Assembly (NCBI GenBank): GCA_949289455.1
Contig: CASEOA010000009.1
Coordinates: 1-49,903 of the forward strand
Length of the DNA: 49,903 nucleotides
Origin: an uncultured Eubacteriales bacterium
GTDB lineage: Bacteria > Bacillota > Clostridia > Oscillospirales > Oscillospiraceae
Reading direction: 5' to 3'
In this document: piece after piece, positions 41,953-49,903 of the stretch
Position numbering within the stretch: position 1 is the stretch's first letter
Layout: each line of letters starts with the position of its first letter
Notes under the pieces: model-generated
The model's input: only the letters and a program-made list of their open reading frames with translations
Told to the model about the DNA's origin: nothing
The model's database searches: none
Made by a program: the position numbers and the translations under genes

Positions 41953-42029
41953 GTAGGGGCGGCTATCAGCCGCCCGGCGGATCGGGGCGGGAAACGGAAC
42001 AGCGGGCGGGTCTGGGGACCCGCCCCTAC
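41953..42029. repeat. Complete GTAGGGGC-family inverted-repeat element
   Basis: 77 bp, starting GTAGGGGCGG and ending with its complement's CGCCCCTAC. Each end also folds its own hairpin (GGGCGGCT ATC AGCCGCCC; GCGGGTC TGG GGACCCGC). There is no coding capacity. It resembles a very small non-autonomous element or paired REP. Confidence 0.8.
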
Positions 42030-42074
42030 AAAGGCGTCTCGTATTTGCCGTTGGGGCGGCCGGTGTACGCCCCT

Positions 42075-42131
42075 TGTGGAAAAACCGGTGGAAAACAGTT
42101 TCTTTTTTATATTGTATCATTGCTTTCCACA
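42075..42131. other. DnaA-box cluster upstream of dnaA
   Basis: TGTGGAAAA (42075-42083, complement of TTTTCCACA), the weaker GGTGGAAAA (42087-42095) and CTTTCCACA (42123-42131). The last overlaps the dnaA -35. It may be the first part of a bipartite origin and an autoregulatory site. Confidence 0.6.
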
Positions 42132-42148
42132 GGCGGATTTGTTATAAT
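42120..42148 (+). promoter_or_regulatory. Sigma-A promoter of dnaA
   Basis: TTGCTT (42120-42125), 17 bases, TATAAT (42143-42148). A DnaA box covers the -35 and the start of the spacer. Confidence 0.68.
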
Positions 42149-42327
42149 GAGATTCGTTAAATTATCTGTATCTTTCCGGCGGCCGGGTCCATTCCGGCGG
42201 TCGGGTTTCCGCCGTCCCTGGCGCTCCGGGAAAGCGTTGCCTTTGGCCTTGAAAGCCGCGGCTTTCGGGGCCTTGCTTTTTCCGGGCTGCCGCCGGCCAT
42301 CCATTTTTTGAAAGAGGTGGTCTTTCC

Positions 42328-43644
42328 GTGAATTTACCGGCCGATCTCTGGGCCAAGGTGCTCTCACTGATGGAGGAGGAAATGACGCCCACCGCCATCA
42401 ATACCTGGTTTGACGACGCCACCCCGGTGGCCCTGGAGTCAGACCGCTTCGTCCTTCATACCCCCACCAACTTTAAGCGGGATATTATTACCTCCCGCTA
42501 CCTCCCCAACATCCAAAAAGCCCTTCACGAGCTCTTTTCCGCCGATTTTGAGGTAGTGGTGCTGGGGGAGGGGGAGCTGGAGGGCTACGGCAGGAAGAAA
42601 AACGACGACGTCTTTCTGCCGGGCACCGAGGAGTACACCTTTGACCGCTTTGTGGTGGGTGCCTCCAACAAATTTGCCCACGCCGCCGCCCAGGCGGTGG
42701 CCGAACAGCCCGCCCAGACCTACAATCCCCTGTTCATCTACGGCGAGTCCGGCCTGGGCAAGACCCACCTGCTCTACGCCATCGCCCACAAGATCCACCG
42801 CAACCACCCGGACTACCGCATTGTCTATATCAAGGGGGACTCCTTCACCAACGAGCTCATCCAGGCCATCCGGGAGGGCCGCAACCCGGAGTTCCGGGAA
42901 AAATACCGCTCCGCCGACGTGTTCCTCATGGACGACGTGCAGTTCATCGCCGGCCGGGAGTCCACCCAGGAGGAGATGTTCCACACCTTCAACACCCTGT
43001 ACGAGGCCGGGCGGCAGATCGTGTTCACCGCCGACCGCCCCCCCAAGGAGATGCTGCGGCTGGACGACCGGCTGCGCACCCGGTTTGAGTGGGGCCTGCC
43101 CGTGGACATCCAGCCCCCCGACTACGAGACCCGGGTGGCCATTATCAAAAACAAGGCCATCCGCCGGGGCATGAACCTGCCCGACCCGGTGCTCCAATAT
43201 ATCGCGGAAAACATTACCTCAAACGTGCGGCAGATTGAGGGCACCGTCAACAAGATTCTGGCCTTCCAGGAACTGATGGGGGAGAGCGTGGACGTGGACA
43301 CCGTCACCCGGGCGGTGCGGGACATGTTCAAGGACAAGGCGGAGTTCCTCCCCTCCCCGGAGATCATCATCGACGAGGTGAGCAAGTTCTACAACATCGA
43401 CGTGGAGGCCCTCCGGGGCCAGGGGCGCACCAAGGACACCGCACTGGCCCGGCAGATCGCCATGTACCAGATCCGCCGGATGACCAACCTGTCCCTGAAG
43501 GAGATCGGCAAGGAGTTCGACAACCGCGACCACACCACCGTCATGCACTCCATCGACCGCATCGAGAAGCTGACCAAGCAGTCCCCCGAGATTGCCGAGG
43601 TCATTAAGGACATCAACGCCAACATCAACGCCAGGTATGAATGA
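42328..43644 (+). CDS. dnaA: Chromosomal replication initiator protein DnaA
   Basis: 438 residues from GTG 42328 behind AAAGAGGTGG. Domain I ('LWAKVLSLMEEEMTPTAINTWF'), a short domain II, the AAA+ domain with P-loop 'GESGLGKTH' (Gly139 onward) and Walker B 'VFLMDDVQF', and domain IV with the DNA-binding signature 'DNRDHTTVMHSIDRI' are all intact. DnaA binds boxes at the origin and opens it. The gene lies between two groups of DnaA boxes. Confidence 0.98.
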   Translation: MNLPADLWAKVLSLMEEEMTPTAINTWFDDATPVALESDRFVLHTPTNFKRDIITSRYLPNIQKALHELFSADFEVVVLGEGELEGYGRKKNDDVFLPGTEEYTFDRFVVGASNKFAHAAAQAVAEQPAQTYNPLFIYGESGLGKTHLLYAIAHKIHRNHPDYRIVYIKGDSFTNELIQAIREGRNPEFREKYRSADVFLMDDVQFIAGRESTQEEMFHTFNTLYEAGRQIVFTADRPPKEMLRLDDRLRTRFEWGLPVDIQPPDYETRVAIIKNKAIRRGMNLPDPVLQYIAENITSNVRQIEGTVNKILAFQELMGESVDVDTVTRAVRDMFKDKAEFLPSPEIIIDEVSKFYNIDVEALRGQGRTKDTALARQIAMYQIRRMTNLSLKEIGKEFDNRDHTTVMHSIDRIEKLTKQSPEIAEVIKDINANINARYE

Positions 43645-43985
43645 ATAGGGTATGCATCCCTATGAATATTCAATGAATATTTATGGGATGCCACTGGAAA
43701 TTCCCCTGGAAGTCCCCTTTCCACATGTCCACACCCTTTCGGGGATATGTGGAAAGAGCCCTGTGGAAAACTTTTTTCCCCGCACCGGGCTGTGGAAAGT
43801 CCCTCTTTTTTGTCCACACCCCCTGTGGACGGCCCGCCCTATGGGCCCCAACGGATTGCAGGAGTTTTCCACAATGTTTTTCCCTACGGCTTACTATTAC
43901 GAACTTATCCCCTCCTCTCTCCTGGAGGAGCGCGGGAGGAGCGCTTCGCCTCTCCTACCCGCCGGAACGGAGGCATGAATCTGTT
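43645..43985. other. Predicted chromosomal origin oriC (dnaA-dnaN intergenic region)
   Basis: 341 bases without a gene, dense in DnaA boxes. Forward: CTTTCCACA 43717, TGTCCACA 43726, TTGTCCACA 43810, TTTTCCACA 43865. Reverse (TGTGGAAAR): 43748, 43762, 43791, plus TGTGGACGG 43824. An AT-rich stretch lies at 43650-43690. Past the last box there is a short GC patch and then TTACTATTAC (43891-43900), whose complement reads as DnaA-trio-like 3'-GAT-AAT-5'. Box variants have T or C instead of the A of the classical TTATCCACA. The arrangement beside dnaA/dnaN and the box density make this the replication origin. Confidence 0.85.
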
Positions 43986-45101
43986 ATGAAATTTTGCTGT
44001 GAAAAGTCCCTGCTCCAATCGGCCATTTCCACCGCCGCCCGGGCGGTGTCCCCCAAGAGCTCCATTCCCGCTCTGGAGGGCATCCTGCTGGAGGCCACCG
44101 ACGACGGCCTGCGGCTCACCGGCTATAATCTGGACACCGGCATCCGCACCACCGTCCCCGCCGAAGTGACCCAGACCGGCACCATGGTGCTGGCCGCCCG
44201 GCTGTTTGGCGATATTGTCCGCAATCTGGACGACGATATGATTACCTTCCAAAGTGAAGGTTTTATGGTGTGCATCACCTGCGGCCTTACCGAGTACACC
44301 ATTCTGGGCACCGATCCGGAGGAGTTCCCCGAGCTGCCCACGGTGGAGTACCAAAATTCCCTGGTCCTGTCCCAGTCCAAGCTGAAGGCCATGATCAGCC
44401 AGACCATTTTTGCCGTCAGCGACAACGAGAGCCGGCCGGTGATCACCGGTTCCCTCTTTGAGGCCGACGAAAACGGCCTCACTGTGGTGTCGGTGGACGG
44501 ATTCCGTTTGGCCCTCCGCCACGAGGCGGTGGATCAAAAAGAGGGGGCCCCATCCTTTTCCTTTGTGGTGCCCGGCAGCGCCCTGTCCGAGGTGGAAAAA
44601 ATCTGTGCCGACTGTGACGAGCCGGTGTCGGTCACCCAGGGCGCCCGGCACATCATGTTCAAGGTGGGCTCCACCATGCTGGTCACCCGGCGGCTGGAGG
44701 GGGAATTTTTGGCCTACCGCCAGGCCATCCCCCGGAGCAACGACATTAAACTGGAAGGGGATACCAAGGCCCTTATCACCGCCATCAGCCGGGCCTCCCT
44801 CATCATCACCGAAAAGCTGAAATCCCCCTTGCGGTGCGTGTTTGAGGACAGTATGCTGACGGTCTCCGCCAAAACCGCCATCGGCGGGGCCCACGACAAG
44901 TGCTCCATGGTGGGAGACGGCAGGGGATTGGAGATCGGCTTCAACAACAAGTACCTGATGGACGCGTTGAAAGCCGCCCCCGCCGACCGGGTACGGCTGG
45001 AGCTGTCCAACAGCGTGTCCCCCTGCGTGATCCTGCCCGCCGAGGGGGAGGAGAATTTCCTGTATATGGTGCTGCCTGTGCGCCTGAAGGCCGGGGAGTA
45101 A
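43986..45101 (+). CDS. dnaN: DNA polymerase III beta subunit (sliding clamp)
   Basis: 371 residues from ATG 43986; the open frame to the left is the origin and is not coding. Family marks: 'MKFCCEKSLLQSAISTAARAV', 'IPALEGILLEA', 'SVDGFRLALR' and the C-terminal hydrophobic 'YMVLPVRL', close to the invariant clamp tail. The ring-shaped dimer tethers polymerase to DNA. The ribosome site GGAGG is 12 bases upstream, a little far. A five-codon frame ATG-AAT-CTG-TTA-TGA (43975-43989) lies between and its stop overlaps the dnaN start. Confidence 0.97.
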   Translation: MKFCCEKSLLQSAISTAARAVSPKSSIPALEGILLEATDDGLRLTGYNLDTGIRTTVPAEVTQTGTMVLAARLFGDIVRNLDDDMITFQSEGFMVCITCGLTEYTILGTDPEEFPELPTVEYQNSLVLSQSKLKAMISQTIFAVSDNESRPVITGSLFEADENGLTVVSVDGFRLALRHEAVDQKEGAPSFSFVVPGSALSEVEKICADCDEPVSVTQGARHIMFKVGSTMLVTRRLEGEFLAYRQAIPRSNDIKLEGDTKALITAISRASLIITEKLKSPLRCVFEDSMLTVSAKTAIGGAHDKCSMVGDGRGLEIGFNNKYLMDALKAAPADRVRLELSNSVSPCVILPAEGEENFLYMVLPVRLKAGE

Positions 45102-45144
45102 ACCGGTTCGGAGTTGTGAGACAAAAGATAGGAGATAAGGAACT

Positions 45145-45573
45145 TTGGAACTGAAACCCTACCTGCACAAAGTGCAGTTTTATGAGACCGACGGCATGAG
45201 CATTGTCCATCATGGAAATTATATCCTGTGGATGGAGGAGGCCCGCACCGACTTCATGGATCAGATCGGCTGGAGCTACCACCGGGCGGTGGACGCCCAG
45301 CTGGACTTTGCCGTCACCGACGTCAGCTGCAAGTACCGCTCCATGACCCGGTTCGGGGAGACGGTGGCCATCCATATGGAGGTCACCGCCCTGTCCCCCG
45401 CCAAAATGGAGCTGAGCTACAAAATGTACAACGCCGACACCGGGGAGCTGCGGGCGGAGGGAACCTCCGGCCACTTCTTTTACGACCGGGTCAAGGCCCG
45501 GCCGGTGGCCCTGAAGCGGGCCATTCCGGAGCTGTGGGAGCTGCTGGTGTCCATTCAGGAGGGCCGGGCATGA
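45145..45573 (+). CDS. Hotdog-fold acyl-CoA thioesterase (YbgC/4-hydroxybenzoyl-CoA type)
   Basis: 142 residues from TTG 45145 behind AGGAGA. The hotdog active-site block reads '[22 protein letters not shown]', with the expected Asp near residue 16 and the His-x-x-Tyr that follows; the central helix and '[17 protein letters not shown]' strands are typical. Relatives hydrolyse short or medium acyl-CoA thioesters; the true substrate is unknown. It is unusual to find it between dnaN and yaaA, and its stop overlaps the yaaA start (ATGA), so it is built into the replication operon. Confidence 0.88.
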   Translation: MELKPYLHKVQFYETDGMSIVHHGNYILWMEEARTDFMDQIGWSYHRAVDAQLDFAVTDVSCKYRSMTRFGETVAIHMEVTALSPAKMELSYKMYNADTGELRAEGTSGHFFYDRVKARPVALKRAIPELWELLVSIQEGRA

Positions 45574-45782
45574 AAACCATTCAGGTAAAAATCCACACGG
45601 AATTTATCAAATTGGAGTCCCTGCTGAAATTTGAGGGTCTGGTGGAGACCGGCGGCGAGGCCAAGGAGCGCATCCAGGCCGGGGAAGTGGGGGTCAACGG
45701 GGAGACCTGCACCATGCGGGGCAAAAAGCTGCGGCCCGGGGACGTGGTCACCCTGGACGGCCTGCGTGTGGAAGTGATATGA
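45570..45782 (+). CDS. yaaA: S4-domain RNA-binding protein YaaA
   Basis: 70 residues, one S4 domain: '[21 protein letters not shown]', 'VGVNGE' and '[11 protein letters not shown]'. It is the small gene conserved between dnaN and recF in Firmicutes; its RNA target is not known. ATG 45570 overlaps the upstream stop and its own stop overlaps the recF start (ATGA again), so three genes are translationally linked. Confidence 0.94.
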   Translation: MKTIQVKIHTEFIKLESLLKFEGLVETGGEAKERIQAGEVGVNGETCTMRGKKLRPGDVVTLDGLRVEVI

Positions 45783-46888
45783 TCGTCCGCCGCGTTGCCC
45801 TGGAGCACTTTCGCAATTACACCCGGTTTCAAGGGGAGTTTTCCCCAAAAGTCAACGTGATTTGGGGAGAAAACGCCCAGGGCAAGACCAATCTGCTGGA
45901 GGCTCTGGCCTATTTGTCCACCGCCTCCTCCCACCGAGCCCGGTACGACCGGGAGCTGATCCAGCTGGGGGAGGAGCGGGCCCTGGTGCGCTCGGAGCTC
46001 TTTTCCCGGGACCGGGAGTTTGCCCTGGAGGCCCGGCTGGGCCGGGGGGTGCGGCGGCAGCTCTTCGCCAACGGGGTGAAGCTGAAAACCGCCGGGGAGC
46101 TGGCGGGGGTGCTGAACACGGTGCTCTTTTGCCCGGAGGATCTGTACCTCATCCGGGAGGGTGCGGCGGTGCGCCGCCGGTTTCTGGACACCTGCATCTG
46201 CCAGCTGCGGCCCCGGTACGCCCAGGCTCTGGCGGAGTACCGGCGGCTGTATGAGCACAAGACCCGGATTTTACGGGACTGGGAGGAACACCCCTCTTTG
46301 CTGGACACCCTGGAGGAGTTCAACCTGCGCATGGCCCAGACCGGTGCCCTTGTGATCCACTACCGGGCCCACTTTGTCAAGCGGCTGCTGGAGGTCACGC
46401 CCCCCATCCACCGGGACTTTTCCGGAGGGCGGGAGGAACTGGGGCTGGCCTATCAGACGGTGAGCACCGTCACCAACCCCCTGGCCCCCGCCCGGGAGAT
46501 CTTGCAGGGGCTGCTGGAGCACCAGAAAACCCACCGAAAGGCCGAACTGGAGGCCCGGCAGTGCCTGTCGGGACCCCACAAGGACGATCTGGCGGTGGAG
46601 CTGGACGGCATGAGCGCCAAGACCTTCGCCTCCCCGGGTCAGACCCGGACGGCGGCCCTCTCCCTGAAGCTGGCCTCCCGGGAGATCTTCTTTCAGGATA
46701 CCGGGGAGTGGCCGGTGCTGCTGCTGGACGATGTGCTGTCCGAGCTGGACGAAAAGCGGCAGGAGTTCGTCCTCAACCGCATCAACGGCGGGCAGGTGTT
46801 CATCACCTGCTGCCAGGAGATGGACCTGGACCGGCTGGGGGAGGGGAGGACCTTCCACATCCAGGGCGGCGCTCTGGTCGAACCGTAG
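45779..46888 (+). CDS. recF: DNA replication and repair protein RecF
   Basis: 369 residues. The SMC-like ATPase has Walker A Gly30-Glu-Asn-Ala-Gln-Gly-Lys-Thr37, a signature region '[18 protein letters not shown]' and Walker B '[11 protein letters not shown]'. RecF works with RecO and RecR to load RecA at gaps. The start ATG overlaps the yaaA stop. The stop TAG is part of a GTAGGGGC repeat element (46885-46965), so the repeat defines the C-terminus 'LVEP'. Confidence 0.97.
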   Translation: MIVRRVALEHFRNYTRFQGEFSPKVNVIWGENAQGKTNLLEALAYLSTASSHRARYDRELIQLGEERALVRSELFSRDREFALEARLGRGVRRQLFANGVKLKTAGELAGVLNTVLFCPEDLYLIREGAAVRRRFLDTCICQLRPRYAQALAEYRRLYEHKTRILRDWEEHPSLLDTLEEFNLRMAQTGALVIHYRAHFVKRLLEVTPPIHRDFSGGREELGLAYQTVSTVTNPLAPAREILQGLLEHQKTHRKAELEARQCLSGPHKDDLAVELDGMSAKTFASPGQTRTAALSLKLASREIFFQDTGEWPVLLLDDVLSELDEKRQEFVLNRINGGQVFITCCQEMDLDRLGEGRTFHIQGGALVEP

Positions 46889-46965
46889 GGGCGGGGCTCT
46901 GTCCCCGCCCGATGGCACCGATTACCACACCGCTGCGGCGGGCCGTCGGGGACGCCGGCCCCTAC
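46885..46965. repeat. Complete GTAGGGGC-family element overlapping the recF stop
   Basis: 81 bp from GTAGGGGCGG to CCGGCCCCTAC. The left hairpin is the same as in the copy at the lipid kinase stop (GGGGCGGGG CTCTG TCCCCGCCC). It fills most of the recF to 47002 gap. Confidence 0.8.
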
Positions 46966-47001
46966 CCACGTCCATCTTTGAAACAGCGTTAGGAGAACAG
47001 G

Positions 47002-47309
47002 ATGATTTACCTTATTTTGGCCCTGATCCCCTTTGTGGGAGGGTTTTTGCTGGAATTTCTGGTGTGTCAGTTCACCCGGAAGGGGAGCCGGCTGTGGAAG
47101 CTGCTGCCGCCGGTGATCGCGGCTGCCATTGTGGCCGCCATCGTGTTCCACCGGCTCAACCTGTGGAAATCGGACAACTCCCCAGTGACCCAGCTCATCT
47201 TTATTCCCGGCCTGCCCGCCCTGGGCTTTTTCCTGGGGCTGCTGCTGGGCTGGCGGCTGTACCGGCGGCTGTGGCGGCCCAGGATTATCGACGACAGGGG
47301 GAAAGGGTA

Positions 47310-47310
<1 letters not shown>
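47002..47310 (+). CDS. Small hypothetical membrane protein
   Basis: 102 residues with three hydrophobic segments (about 3-22, 34-50 and 66-86) and basic loops 'TRKGSRLWK' and 'WRLYRRLWRPR', a positive-inside pattern. I do not recognise a family. The ribosome site is AGGAG; the TAA stop overlaps the remB ATG (TAATG), so it is translationally coupled to remB. Its place between recF and remB is otherwise empty or variable in Firmicutes. Confidence 0.75.
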
Positions 47311-49608
<2,298 letters not shown>

Positions 49609-49619
49609 GGGAACGTTCT

Positions 49620-49648
49620 GAGCTTCCCCCCCTGTGGCGGGAAGCTCA
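49620..49648 (+). repeat. Single hairpin of the CCTTCCCCCC repeat family
   Basis: GAGCTTCCC CCCCTGTGG CGGGAAGCTC: only the long stem of the family, between gyrB and gyrA. No T run follows, so it is not a clear terminator. Confidence 0.55.
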
Positions 49649-49690
49649 TACGGAACAGGCTCCTTATCATAAAGATTGAGAGGCAACAGC

Positions 49691-49903
49691 ATGAGCAAAA
49701 AGCCACAGTATGACCCGGAGGAAATCCGGTATCCGGACCAGACCATCGTCACTTCACCCCTGGTGAAGGAGATGGAGCAGTCCTATATCGAGTATGCCAT
49801 GAGCGTCATCAAGGGCCGGGCCCTGCCCGACGTGCGGGACGGCCTGAAGCCGGTCCACCGCCGCATCCTCTACGCCATGTACGAGGACAACCTGACGGCG
49901 GAC
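49691..49903 (+). CDS. gyrA: DNA gyrase subunit A, 5' part only
   Basis: 71 codons to the window edge. '[20 protein letters not shown]' and '[16 protein letters not shown]' are the invariant GyrA/ParC beginning. The active-site tyrosine lies beyond the window. ATG 49691 follows a weak GAGAGG site, 82 bases after gyrB, the standard gyrBA pair; the position next to gyrB favours GyrA over ParC. Confidence 0.95.
   Translation, partial: MSKKPQYDPEEIRYPDQTIVTSPLVKEMEQSYIEYAMSVIKGRALPDVRDGLKPVHRRILYAMYEDNLTAD

Larger units (their letters stand above)
41716..42327. other. Divergent rpmH-dnaA control region, upstream part of the origin
   Basis: 612 bases without a gene. From left: rpmH leader (about 115 bases, with a small CAGCC/GGCTG hairpin near 41767-41780), the rpmH promoter (41835-41864), a complete GTAGGGGC-family repeat (41953-42029), two or three DnaA-box-like sites (42075-42131), the dnaA promoter, and a dnaA leader of about 180 bases. 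That leader holds a 15-base imperfect direct repeat (42174-42188 and 42192-42206, one mismatch) and a 16-bp palindrome GAAAGCCGCGGCTTTC (near 42250). Confidence 0.7.

Noticed and set aside
41406..42311. 301-codon plus-strand open frame between rnpA and dnaA
   Set aside because: It crosses rpmH in antisense, the GTAGGGGC repeat, the DnaA boxes and the dnaA promoter; no protein features.

Overview
The window is about 49.9 kb of a high-GC member of the Firmicutes/Clostridia. It carries the chromosomal replication origin and its classical neighbourhood: rpmH-rnpA-yidD-yidC-khpB running leftward and dnaA-dnaN-yaaA-recF-remB-gyrB-gyrA running rightward. A spoIIID gene, a SpoVB-like flippase beside mazG-hup-rqcP, a darA-holB-ricT block and strong Shine-Dalgarno sequences point to a spore-forming lineage. 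The GC-rich codon use and the dispersed palindromic repeats resemble gut Oscillospiraceae of the Flavonifractor/Pseudoflavonifractor type. The family placement is inference from gene content and style, not a database result.

Layout, left to right. 0-2.5 kb: an OmpR-type response regulator, its sensor kinase (apparently starting at ATT) and a PepSY lipoprotein cut by the window edge, with a tandem-repeat operator in front of the lipoprotein gene. 2.6-7.3 kb: an envelope operon (D,D-carboxypeptidase-like protein, O-antigen-ligase-like membrane protein, WG-repeat/stalk-domain secreted protein). 7.4-9.3 kb: spoIIID with a sigma-E-like promoter, then rny (RNase Y). 9.5-12.7 kb: an unusual two-gene operon of a GNAT acetyltransferase and a large coiled-coil protein ending in a calpain-like cysteine protease domain. 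12.7-15.1 kb: an AT-rich three-hairpin element, then a two-gene putative DNA repair/modification operon (radical SAM plus DUF4130-type partner) with a LexA-like box inside its promoter. 15.2-26.1 kb: purine nucleoside phosphorylase, an MTA/SAH-deaminase-type amidohydrolase, flippase-mazG-hup-rqcP, pepD, a PTS-IIC-like permease, a nitroreductase, a 27-residue membrane peptide and an M16 peptidase. 26.3-36.4 kb: azlCD, a YegS-type lipid kinase, mnmG-mnmA, a lipoprotein, an Orn/Lys/Arg decarboxylase-like protein, darA-holB-ricT and a cysteine-rich small protein. 36.6-38.7 kb: an SLH-domain protein. 38.8-41.7 kb: the rpmH operon. 41.7-49.9 kb: the origin and the replication genes.

The origin appears bipartite: DnaA boxes of the form TTTTCCACA or CTTTCCACA lie both upstream of dnaA (one overlapping the dnaA -35) and, in a dense array, between dnaA and dnaN. 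If this is the active origin, the predominantly plus-strand block at 15.3-38.7 kb, which includes mnmG, mnmA, holB and ricT, is transcribed against the left replication fork.

Two families of short palindromic repeats are scattered through the intergenic spaces. One family supplies the stop codons of the lipid kinase gene and of recF. The least explained items are the GNAT/calpain-like operon, the LexA-boxed repair operon, the perfect palindrome whose loop is exactly a -35 hexamer, and the three-hairpin AT-rich element.
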